Under the pieces are notes generated by a model that was not told the DNA's origin, did not search any database, and worked only from the letters and a program-made list of their open reading frames with translations. Both the position numbers and the translations under genes were made by a program. A stretch of DNA of 38,138 bases from Mycobacterium sp. UM_CSW (GTDB lineage: Bacteria; Actinomycetota; Actinomycetes; Mycobacteriales; Mycobacteriaceae): positions 1 to 38,138 of the forward strand of contig NZ_AUWQ01000063.1 in the NCBI RefSeq assembly GCF_000455205.1, written 5' to 3'. This document shows, piece by piece, positions 25,674 through 32,572 of the stretch. Position 1 is the stretch's first letter, and each line of letters starts with the position of its first letter.

Positions 25674-27041
25674 GTGAATGCCGATGCCCTGGCCGAGCTG
25701 ATCGCCAAGCTGCCCGACGGGATGGTCGTCACCGACCCGACCATCACCGAGGGCTACCGGCAGGACCGCGCCTTCGACCCGTCGGCCGGCAAGCCACTGG
25801 CGGTGGTGCGGCCGCGGCGCACCGAGGAGGTGCAGACGGTCCTGCGCTGGGCCACCGCGCACCGGGTGCCGGTGGTGACGCGCGGAGCCGGCAGCGGCCT
25901 GTCCGGCGGCGCCACCGCGCTCGACGACGGCATCGTGTTGTCGACGGAGAAGATGCGCGACATCACCGTCGACCCGGTCACGCGCACCGCGGTCTGCCAG
26001 CCGGGCCTGTTCAACGCCGAGGTGAAAAAGGCAGTCGCCGAGTACGGGCTGTGGTATCCGCCCGACCCGTCGTCATTCGAGATCTGCAGCATCGGCGGCA
26101 ACATCGCCACCAACGCCGGCGGCTTGTGCTGCGTGAAGTACGGCGTCACGACCGACTACGTACTGGGCATGCAGGTGGTGCTGGCCGACGGCACCGCGGT
26201 GCGGCTGGGCGGGCCGCGGCTGAAGGACGTCGCGGGCCTCTCGCTGACCAAGCTGTTCGTGGGCAGCGAGGGCACGTTGGGCGTCGTCACCGAGGTGACG
26301 CTGCGGCTACTGCCCGCACAGAACGTGTCCAGTGTGGTGGTCGCGACGTTCGCGTCGGTCACCTCGGCCGTCGACGCGGTGCTGGGAGTCGTTGCGCGGC
26401 TTCGCCCTTCGATGCTGGAGTTCATGGACGCGGTGGCGATCAACGCCGTCGAGGACAGCTTGCGCATGGACCTGGATCGCGGGGCGGCCGCGATGCTGGT
26501 GGCCGGTTCCGACGAGCGGGGACGTGCGTCCGGCGAGGACGCGGCGGTGATCGCCGAGGTGTTCACGGAAAACGGTGCCACGGAGGTATTTTCGACCGAC
26601 GACCCAGACGAGGGCGAGGCCTTCGTGGCCGCCCGCCGGTTCTGCATCCCCGCGGTGGAGGCCAAGGGGTCGCTGCTGCTCGAGGACGTCGGGGTGCCGC
26701 TGCCGGCGCTGGGCGAGCTGGTCTCCGGGATCGAGCGCATCGCGTCGGAACGGGATTTGATGATCTCGGTGATCGCGCACGCCGGCGACGGCAACACCCA
26801 CCCGCTGATCGTCTACGACCCCGCCGACGCCGCGATGACCGAGCGCGCGCACCTCGCCTTCGGCGAGATCATGGAATTGGCAGTCGGATTGGGCGGCACG
26901 ATCACCGGTGAGCATGGCGTGGGCCGGTTGAAGCGGCCGTGGCTGGACGGCTACCTCGGACCCGAGGTGATGGAGTTGAACCAGCGCATCAAGCGGGCGC
27001 TGGACCCGCTCGGGATCCTGAACCCGGGCGCGGCAATCTAG
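25674..27041 (+). CDS. FAD-linked oxidase, GlcD/D-lactate dehydrogenase type (Rv1257c homologue)
   Basis: A 455-aa flavoprotein of the VAO/PCMH family. The FAD domain has VVTRGAGSGLSGGA (pyrophosphate binding), PGLFNAEVKKAVAEYGLWYPPDPSS, SIGGNIATNAGGLCCVKYG and FVGSEGTLGVVTEVTLRLLP. The C-terminal substrate domain has VIAHAGDGNTHPL and ITGEHGVGRLKR, the metal- and 2-hydroxyacid-binding motifs of glycolate/D-lactate oxidases. GTG 25674 gives 455 aa, the length remembered for H37Rv; the frame is open further upstream, but only as a shadow of tap. It starts 20 nt after the tap stop, likely in the same unit. Expected reaction: oxidation of a D-2-hydroxy acid. Confidence 0.9.
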   Translation: MNADALAELIAKLPDGMVVTDPTITEGYRQDRAFDPSAGKPLAVVRPRRTEEVQTVLRWATAHRVPVVTRGAGSGLSGGATALDDGIVLSTEKMRDITVDPVTRTAVCQPGLFNAEVKKAVAEYGLWYPPDPSSFEICSIGGNIATNAGGLCCVKYGVTTDYVLGMQVVLADGTAVRLGGPRLKDVAGLSLTKLFVGSEGTLGVVTEVTLRLLPAQNVSSVVVATFASVTSAVDAVLGVVARLRPSMLEFMDAVAINAVEDSLRMDLDRGAAAMLVAGSDERGRASGEDAAVIAEVFTENGATEVFSTDDPDEGEAFVAARRFCIPAVEAKGSLLLEDVGVPLPALGELVSGIERIASERDLMISVIAHAGDGNTHPLIVYDPADAAMTERAHLAFGEIMELAVGLGGTITGEHGVGRLKRPWLDGYLGPEVMELNQRIKRALDPLGILNPGAAI

Positions 27042-27052
27042 CGCACGACGGC

Positions 27053-27874
27053 TCAGAACGCGAAGCGGTTGAGCACGTCGTAGTTGCCCATCGGCGTCGC
27101 GTTGACCAGCCGCCAGAGCACCCGTAGCGGCGTCGAGGGGATGCGTTGGTAGAGCGCCCCGACCGGCGAGCGCTCGAGGAAGCGTAGCCGCGGGTTCCAG
27201 CGCTCAAGTTCGCGGGCGTCGCGGATGCCCCACTTGGTGATGCCCTTGGTGAGCACCTTCGACAGCCGCGGCGCCAGCGGCGACGCGGTGTCGAAAGCGA
27301 TTTCGCCGCTGCCGAATCGATCGGTGAGGCGCTGCAGCAGCGTACGCACGTCGGCCCCGGCGAGGTACATGAGCAGGCCCTCCGCGACGATCAGCGTCGG
27401 GCGGTCGGTGGGCACCTCGTCCAGCCACGCCGCGTCGGTCACCGACGAGCCGATCATCCGATAGCCGTCAGCGTCGTCGTACAGCTTGCGCCGCAACGCG
27501 ATTACCTCCGGCTGATCGACGTCGAACCACAGCACGGTGTCCGGCGGATGCAGCCGGAACGCCCGGGTGTCCATTCCGCACCCGAGGTGCAGCACGACGG
27601 CGTTCGGGTGGCGGCGCAGGAAGTCGGCGCTCCAGTCGTCGAACTGTTTGGCGCGCATGGTGACCAGGTACTGGTTGGACCGGGGCCACGAGGCGCGGCG
27701 CATGCGCGCCCAGTCGTACTCGATGCGGTCCACCGCCTCGGCGGCGGCCTTGTCATCGAGAATGGGTTCGGGCGAACGGGTTTCGTAGGCCCGCAGGTAC
27801 AGCGTGCACAGGTTGGTCCATTCCACCGATCCCCAGGCCACGTCGGTGAAGTCGACCTTGTCCGTCTTTGTCAT
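27053..27874 (-). CDS. SAM-dependent methyltransferase, LCMT/PF04072 type
   Basis: A 273-aa class I methyltransferase of the leucine-carboxyl-methyltransferase-like group that is expanded in mycobacteria. Motif I is VVLHLGCGMDTRAFRL and the acidic loop is VLWFDVDQPEVIALRR. Next come SSVTDAAWLDEVP, then LIVAEGLLMYLAGADV, all standard for this family. The substrate is unknown; many relatives O-methylate small molecules. ATG 27874 has GGAGAAGG upstream and overlaps the stop of the GbsR-like gene as ATGA, so the pair is an operon led by the regulator. This pair is inserted between the FAD-linked oxidase and cyp130 compared with H37Rv. Confidence 0.88.
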   Translation of the reverse strand: MTKTDKVDFTDVAWGSVEWTNLCTLYLRAYETRSPEPILDDKAAAEAVDRIEYDWARMRRASWPRSNQYLVTMRAKQFDDWSADFLRRHPNAVVLHLGCGMDTRAFRLHPPDTVLWFDVDQPEVIALRRKLYDDADGYRMIGSSVTDAAWLDEVPTDRPTLIVAEGLLMYLAGADVRTLLQRLTDRFGSGEIAFDTASPLAPRLSKVLTKGITKWGIRDARELERWNPRLRFLERSPVGALYQRIPSTPLRVLWRLVNATPMGNYDVLNRFAF

Positions 27875-28341
27875 GGCTGCCTTCTCCCCTCCCGGTATTC
27901 GGTCCACATCCGCATCAGCTGGTCGCGGTAGTCGCGGGTGCAGAACTCGCAGAAATCGCGGAAGTCCTCGACCCGCTCACGCTGTTCCGCGCGGTCCTCC
28001 CCCAGCACGGACAGGGCGTACTCGGCGGGCTCGATGCCCAGGCGCATCAGCGACAGCTGCGTTTCCATCACGCTGGTGAACCCGCCCGGGGCGACGCGGT
28101 AGAGGTGTTGACGGTCGGGGCTGGGCAATCGCTCCACCATGCCGCCCTCCAGCAGCTGGCGTGCGACCGTGCTGATCGAGGCCTTGCTCGCCGACAGGGC
28201 GCCGGCCAGCTGGGTCAACGACTGCGCCGGCGGATCGCAGATCAGCAGCCAACCATAGACGCGGCCCATGGTGCGGGTGGCGCCGAGCAGCTCAAAGAAC
28301 AGGCCCAAACGGTCGACGAACTCGCTTTCCTCCGGAGTCAT
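27871..28341 (-). CDS. GbsR/MarR-type transcriptional regulator
   Basis: A 156-aa winged-helix protein. Residues ~10-40 (FVDRLGLFFELLGATRTMGRVYGWLLI) and the HTH LTQLAGALSASKASISTVARQLLEGGMVERLP are typical of the GbsR branch of MarR regulators; the wing is SPDRQHLYRV. The C-terminus is helical and charged and may dimerise (EQRERVEDFRDFCEFC). ATG 28341 is the start. Just upstream lies a perfect 7-bp inverted repeat (28359-28376), in the divergent interval shared with cyp130, so it probably controls itself, the methyltransferase and perhaps the P450. The inducer is unknown. Confidence 0.86.
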   Translation of the reverse strand: MTPEESEFVDRLGLFFELLGATRTMGRVYGWLLICDPPAQSLTQLAGALSASKASISTVARQLLEGGMVERLPSPDRQHLYRVAPGGFTSVMETQLSLMRLGIEPAEYALSVLGEDRAEQRERVEDFRDFCEFCTRDYRDQLMRMWTEYREGRRQP

Positions 28342-28358
28342 CCCGCTCCATCTCGTTC

Positions 28359-28376
28359 GTTCAGTACGGACTGAAC
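28359..28376. promoter_or_regulatory. Operator-like palindrome between GbsR-like gene and cyp130
   Basis: GTTCAGTACGGACTGAAC is a perfect inverted repeat, GTTCAGT and ACTGAAC around ACGG. It is 17 nt upstream of the regulator ATG and 14 nt before the -35 of the cyp130 promoter. Size and place fit a dimeric MarR/GbsR operator that would block the regulator's own promoter. Confidence 0.75.
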
Positions 28377-28390
28377 AAAGTGTACACCGA

Positions 28391-28419
28391 TTGACATCTG
28401 CTCCGACATGCCTTAGGAA
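28391..28419 (+). promoter_or_regulatory. Promoter of the cyp130-tetR unit, probably leaderless
   Basis: -35 TTGACA (28391-28396, consensus), 17-nt spacer, -10 TAGGAA (28414-28419). The expected transcription start, about 7 nt on, falls on or next to the ATG at 28426, so the mRNA would begin at its start codon, common in mycobacteria. No Shine-Dalgarno is present, in agreement. Confidence 0.65.
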
Positions 28420-28425
28420 TGAGAC

Positions 28426-29646
28426 ATGCCATCGGTGATGTCTCACGGGTTCCAACTGGCCACCGCCGAGACGTGGCCCAATCCCTGGCCGATGTACCGC
28501 GCGCTGCGCGACCACGACCCGGTGCACCACGTCGTCCCGGACGGCCGGCCCGACCGCGACTACTACGTGCTGTCCCGGCACGCCGACGTCTGGGCCGCCG
28601 CACGCGACCACGAGACGTTCTCCTCCGCGCAGGGGCTGACGGTTGAGTACGGCGAATTGGAGATCATTGGGCTGCAGGATAATCCGCCGTTCGTGATGCA
28701 GGATCCGCCGGTGCACACCGAGTTTCGCAAGCTGGTGTCCCGCGGTTTCACACCGCGACAGGTCGAGGCGGTGGAGCCCACGGTGCGGGAGTTCGTCGTC
28801 GAGCGCATCGAGAAGATCCGCGCCGACGGCGGCGGCGACATCGTCACCGAACTGTTCAAGCCACTGCCCTCGATGGTCGTCGCGCACTATCTCGGTGTGC
28901 CCGAGGAAGATCGGGCGCAGTTCGACGGCTGGACGCAGGCGATCGTCGCGGCCAACACGTCCGAGGGGGGAATCGGCACGTCACTGGACGCGGTCGGGTC
29001 GATGATGGCCTACTTCACCGCGCTGATCGAGCGTCGGCGCAGCGAACCCGAGGACGACACGATCTCGCATCTGGTGGCGGCCGGGGTGGGCGCGGACGGG
29101 GACATCGCCGGGACGCTGTCGGTGCTGGCGTTCACGTTCACGATGGTCACCGGCGGCAACGACACCGTCACCGGAATGCTCGGCGGCTCAATGCCTTTGC
29201 TGCACGAGCGCCCCGACCAGCGGCGGCGCTTGGCCGACGACCCGGGCTTGATCCCCGACGCGGTCGAGGAGCTGCTGCGGCTGACGTCGCCGGTGCAGGG
29301 CCTGGCGCGCACCACCACCCGGGACGTGACTGTTGAGGGCACCACCATCCCGGCCGGTCGCAAGGTGTTGCTGCTCTATGGGTCGGCCAACCGCGACGAG
29401 CGCCAGTACGGGCCGGACGCGGGCGAACTCGACGTGACCCGCTGTCCCCGCAACATCCTGACCTTCAGCCACGGTGCGCACCACTGCCTGGGCGCCGCGG
29501 CGGCGCGGATGCAATCGCGGGTCGCGCTGACCGAATTGCTGTCCCGCTGCCCGGAATTCGAGGTCGACGTGCCCGGCATCGTGTGGTCCGGCGGCAGCTA
29601 CGTGCGCCGGCCGCTGTCGGTGCCGATCCGGGTGAAGTCCCGATGA
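28426..29646 (+). CDS. cyp130: Cytochrome P450 CYP130 (Rv1256c homologue)
   Basis: A 406-aa soluble P450. The I-helix oxygen-binding motif is MVTGGNDTVTG, the K-helix ExxR is EELLR, and the heme loop is FSHGAHHCLG with thiolate Cys354. The N-terminus (MSHGFQLATAETWPNPWPMY) and the body match M. tuberculosis CYP130, a P450 crystallised with azole drugs whose physiological substrate is unclear. ATG 28426 is favoured by the promoter position; ATG 28438 in frame is an alternative. The TetR gene follows with ATGA overlap. Redox partners are not encoded nearby. Confidence 0.94.
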   Translation: MPSVMSHGFQLATAETWPNPWPMYRALRDHDPVHHVVPDGRPDRDYYVLSRHADVWAAARDHETFSSAQGLTVEYGELEIIGLQDNPPFVMQDPPVHTEFRKLVSRGFTPRQVEAVEPTVREFVVERIEKIRADGGGDIVTELFKPLPSMVVAHYLGVPEEDRAQFDGWTQAIVAANTSEGGIGTSLDAVGSMMAYFTALIERRRSEPEDDTISHLVAAGVGADGDIAGTLSVLAFTFTMVTGGNDTVTGMLGGSMPLLHERPDQRRRLADDPGLIPDAVEELLRLTSPVQGLARTTTRDVTVEGTTIPAGRKVLLLYGSANRDERQYGPDAGELDVTRCPRNILTFSHGAHHCLGAAAARMQSRVALTELLSRCPEFEVDVPGIVWSGGSYVRRPLSVPIRVKSR

Positions 29647-30215
29647 CCGACTGGCTGGCCGACCGCCGCGGCGAGGCGGCCGTGGACCGGATACTCGACG
29701 CCGCCGAGGCGCTCTACACGCGGCGGGACCAGGCTTCGATCGGCATGAACGAGATCGCCAGGGCGGCGGGCTGTTCCCGCGCGACGCTGTACCGGTACTT
29801 CGAGAACCGCGAGGTACTGCGGACCGCGTACGTCCACCGCGAGGCGCGCCGGCTCGGCCGCGCGATCGCCGACGAGATCGGCGGCGTCGACGACCCGCGC
29901 GAACGGCTGGTGGCGAGCATGACCGCCGCGCTGCGGATGGTGCGCGAAAGCCCCGCGTTGTCAGCGTGGTTCGCCGTCAGCCGCCCGCCGGTCGGCGGGG
30001 AGCTGGCGCAGTCGGAGGTGATCACCGCGTTGGCCGCCGCGTTCGTCGGCTCGCTCGGCCCGGAAGATCGCGACGTCGTGGAGCGCCGGGCCCGCTGGGT
30101 GGTGCGGGTGCTCACGTCGCTGCTGACCTACCCCGGCCGGGACGAGGCCGACGAGCGGGCGATGATCGAGGAGTTCGTCGTCCCGATCGTGGCGCCGGTT
30201 TCCGCTCGGAGCTAG
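29643..30215 (+). CDS. TetR-family regulator (Rv1255c homologue)
   Basis: A 190-aa regulator. The N-terminal TetR HTH is clear: AVDRILDAAEALYTRRDQASIGMNEIARAAGCSRATLYRYFENREVL. The C-terminal ligand domain is helical and less typical (SPALSAWFAVSRPP). It overlaps the cyp130 stop as ATGA, so it should be co-transcribed with and perhaps regulate cyp130. The last ~27 codons and stop have been duplicated in tandem just downstream (30273-30413), so the gene end has been remodelled; the extra copy ends VAPVGARG instead of VAPVSARS. Confidence 0.9.
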   Translation: MTDWLADRRGEAAVDRILDAAEALYTRRDQASIGMNEIARAAGCSRATLYRYFENREVLRTAYVHREARRLGRAIADEIGGVDDPRERLVASMTAALRMVRESPALSAWFAVSRPPVGGELAQSEVITALAAAFVGSLGPEDRDVVERRARWVVRVLTSLLTYPGRDEADERAMIEEFVVPIVAPVSARS

Positions 30216-30413
30216 CTCGAGGACCAATACCCGCTGTGCCCGCCTCACAGCGACAGCGAGCCGCCGCGGTGGCCCGGCCGGGACGAGGCCGACGAGCGGG
30301 CGATGATCGAGGAGTTCGTCGTCCCGATCGTGGCGCCGGTCGGCGCGCGGGGCTAGATCGAGGACCAATACCCGCTGTGCCCGCCTCACAGCGACAGCGA
30401 GCCGCCGCGGTGC
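30132..30413 (+). repeat. Tandem duplication (2 x 141 nt) of the TetR gene end
   Basis: Unit 1 is 30132-30272 and unit 2 is 30273-30413. Both begin CCCGGCCGGGACGAGG, contain the final TetR codons, a TAG and then ~57 nt of trailing sequence with CCAATACCCGCTGTGCCC. They differ mainly in a ~20-nt patch before and after the stop; elsewhere they look identical. Unit 2 is downstream of the real stop and not translated as part of TetR. The 296-nt gap 30216-30511 holds this repeat and the hairpin below, and no gene. Confidence 0.88.
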
Positions 30414-30446
30414 CGCGCAACCGGACAGTCGCTGTGAGGCGGGCAC
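30377..30446. terminator. 19-bp hairpin between convergent genes
   Basis: GTGCCCGCCTCACAGCGAC (30377-30395) and GTCGCTGTGAGGCGGGCAC (30428-30446) are perfect reverse complements with a 32-nt loop. The left arm is present a second time at 30236-30254 because of the tandem duplication. It lies between tetR and the convergent N-monooxygenase gene, so it may act as a two-way terminator. There is no T-run, and a mobile palindromic repeat is also possible. Confidence 0.65.
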
Positions 30447-30511
30447 AACCTCGGCCGCTCAGCAGCAGATACGAATGGGGCCGATGTGACGACGGCGGAT
30501 CGCCGCCGTCG

Positions 30512-31768
30512 CTACGCGGAGGCGACGTGTGGCCGTCGGTGCTCGCGCGCCGCGACCGCGGTGACGATCTCGCCGGCGCGCACCGCGACGTTGGACAGCA
30601 ACGACGACGAGAGCCCGTGGGTGTGCTCGACGGCGCCGTTTAGGTAGATGTCGCCCGGTGCCCCGGCCCTGGCCACCAGTCGGTAGTCCCGGGTGACGGC
30701 GGGGCGCCCGTGTGCGTCGAATTCGTACCGGCCGGCAAGCTCGCCCAGGAAAGACCGGACATCCAGCGGTTCGTAGCCCGTCGCGTAGATCACCGCGTCG
30801 CAGTCCACCGTCGCACGCGAGCGATCGATCAGGTGGCACACGGTCAGGCGCACTTTGTCCGGAAACTCCCGCGCCGCAACGACTTCGGAGGCGTTATGCA
30901 CGAACAGTCGCCGGTCGCCCGCCACCCGCTCGGCATACTCGCGCGAATAAAGGTCATCGATCAGCTCCGGATCGACCACCGAATAGTTGGTCGACCGATG
31001 GTAATCGAGCAGCCGCTGGCGCACTTCCGTGTCGGCGCAATAGAACTCGTCCATCGCCGACGGGTCGAAAATCCTATTCGCGTAGGGGTTGTCGTCGGCA
31101 CTGCTGTAGCCGTAGCGGGCGAAAACCGCGTGCACCTCGGCCTGGGGATAGGTCTCGTGCAGATGGGCGACCACCTCGGCGGCGCTTTGACCCGCGCCGA
31201 CGACGGCGAAACGCCTTGGGGCAGAAGGGCTCAGCGCGGCCAGGTTGTCGAGCAGCCGGTGGCTGTGCCACTGGCGTCGACTTTCGACCACGCCGTCGGG
31301 CAGCACGGGGTGCAGGCCGGTTGCCAAGACCAACGCCCCGGCGTGGATGACGCGGTCGGGTTCGGTGCGCACCACGAACCCCGGCTCACCCGAGGAGATT
31401 TCGACGACACGATGGCCGTAGCGAACGTCGGCGGCGACCCGGTCCGCGGCCCACGCGAGGTAGTCGTGAAACTCCATCCGGCTGGGAAACAGCGTGTGCA
31501 GGCCGATGAACTCGACGAGCCGGCCGCGCTCGCTGAGGTAGTTCAAGAACGTGAAGTCGCTCTTGACGTTTCGCAGAGTGACCAGGTCCTTGAGGAACGG
31601 AATCTGCATGCGGGCGTGCGGCAGCAGCATCCCCAGGTGCCAACCGAACTCGGGCTGCTCCTCCATGAACACGGCGGTCATGCGTCGCTCGGCGAGGGCG
31701 ATCGCCAATGCAAGGTTGGACGGCCCGAAGCCGACCCCCAGCAGGCCGGTCTTCTCAGGTATGGGCAT
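30512..31768 (-). CDS. L-ornithine/L-lysine N-monooxygenase family flavoprotein
   Basis: A 418-aa class B flavin monooxygenase of the IucD/PvdA/SidA/MbtG type, which N-hydroxylates the side-chain amine of ornithine or lysine using FAD, NADPH and O2. FAD fold: LLGVGFGPSNLALAIAL. Substrate/flavin segment: MQIPFLKDLVTLRNVKSDFTFLNYL-type block at ~54-78. NADPH fold: VVGAGQSAAEVVAHL. Also DDNPYANRIFDP and YATGYEPLD near the C-terminus, followed by HTHGLSSSLLSNVAVR. Slightly shorter than PvdA (443 aa). It overlaps the upstream N-acyltransferase gene by 14 nt, indicating joint function. No NRPS is in the window, so a classical siderophore pathway is not evident. Confidence 0.9.
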   Translation of the reverse strand: MPIPEKTGLLGVGFGPSNLALAIALAERRMTAVFMEEQPEFGWHLGMLLPHARMQIPFLKDLVTLRNVKSDFTFLNYLSERGRLVEFIGLHTLFPSRMEFHDYLAWAADRVAADVRYGHRVVEISSGEPGFVVRTEPDRVIHAGALVLATGLHPVLPDGVVESRRQWHSHRLLDNLAALSPSAPRRFAVVGAGQSAAEVVAHLHETYPQAEVHAVFARYGYSSADDNPYANRIFDPSAMDEFYCADTEVRQRLLDYHRSTNYSVVDPELIDDLYSREYAERVAGDRRLFVHNASEVVAAREFPDKVRLTVCHLIDRSRATVDCDAVIYATGYEPLDVRSFLGELAGRYEFDAHGRPAVTRDYRLVARAGAPGDIYLNGAVEHTHGLSSSLLSNVAVRAGEIVTAVAAREHRRPHVASA

Positions 31769-32561
31769 AAGACCGCGCCAGTCGTTCCAAGTATCGTTCG
31801 CGCACCGTGGCCCTGTTGATGAGCACGATGAAGTCGGCCATGTCGAAGTCCGGATCGTAGGAGGGCTCCCCGCAGATCGTCCCGCCGATCCGCAGCGAGC
31901 CCTGCACCATGGGCGGAATGCGCACGGGTCCCGGGTCGGGCAGCTCGGAAAGGCTCAATCCGTTGACCGTGACGGGGTTTCGCGGAATGACCCGGTATCG
32001 GTCGGGGGCGGCATGCTTACCCAAGGCCATATCGCGCACGCCGCGCACCAGCGCCCCGCGGGGCCCGCCGTCTTCCATCCGGACCGACAGCGACCCGATC
32101 CCCCATTGATAGCCGCTGATTTCCTGGTATCGAAGGATGCCCGCCCACAACAAGCCCATGACCGCCCCGCTGCGGTGGTCGGGATGCACGCTGACCCGGC
32201 CGAGTTCGACGAGCTCGGAGCGCAACTCGTTCAGGCCACCGATGTCGAAGGTGGTGTCGGCGAACAGGCCGCCGGCGGCCTTGGCGCCGTCGGGCGGCAG
32301 CAGCCGGTAGCACCCGACGATCTGCCCGTTCGTCTCGTCCCTCGCCAGCAGGTGATCGCTGTACGGATCGAACTGGTCGACGTCGATCATCTCCCCCGTC
32401 CGGGGTCCGCGGATCGCCTGCGGCAGGGCCGCACCCATTTCCTCGGCAAACGTTTGGTAACGCAGCCGCTGCGCGGCTTCGATGTTTGCCGGGTCGCTGG
32501 AGATGATCACGCTGTAACGGTTGTTATCCGTCGCCGGGATGATGATCGCATCGCCCAACAT
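31755..32561 (-). CDS. GNAT N-acyltransferase of the OlsB/hemolysin-like type
   Basis: A 268-aa protein with the acetyltransferase fold of the PF13444-type group (OlsB ornithine N-acyltransferase, FeeM-like N-acyl amino acid synthases). Key segments: LRYQTFAEEMGA, DVDQFDPYSDHLLARD, IVGCYRLLPPDG, then ELVELGRVSVHPDHRSGAVMGLLWAGILRY. These match the acyl-ACP-using enzymes that acylate amino acids. It lies 11 nt after the MFS exporter gene and overlaps the N-monooxygenase gene. Together they could make an N-acyl, N-hydroxy ornithine or lysine; the acyl position (alpha or side-chain amine) cannot be told. C-terminal ~70 residues (VRIPPMVQGSLRIGG) are an extension of unknown role. Confidence 0.82.
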   Translation of the reverse strand: MLGDAIIIPATDNNRYSVIISSDPANIEAAQRLRYQTFAEEMGAALPQAIRGPRTGEMIDVDQFDPYSDHLLARDETNGQIVGCYRLLPPDGAKAAGGLFADTTFDIGGLNELRSELVELGRVSVHPDHRSGAVMGLLWAGILRYQEISGYQWGIGSLSVRMEDGGPRGALVRGVRDMALGKHAAPDRYRVIPRNPVTVNGLSLSELPDPGPVRIPPMVQGSLRIGGTICGEPSYDPDFDMADFIVLINRATVRERYLERLARSYAHT

Positions 32562-32572
32562 GGACCGGAACG

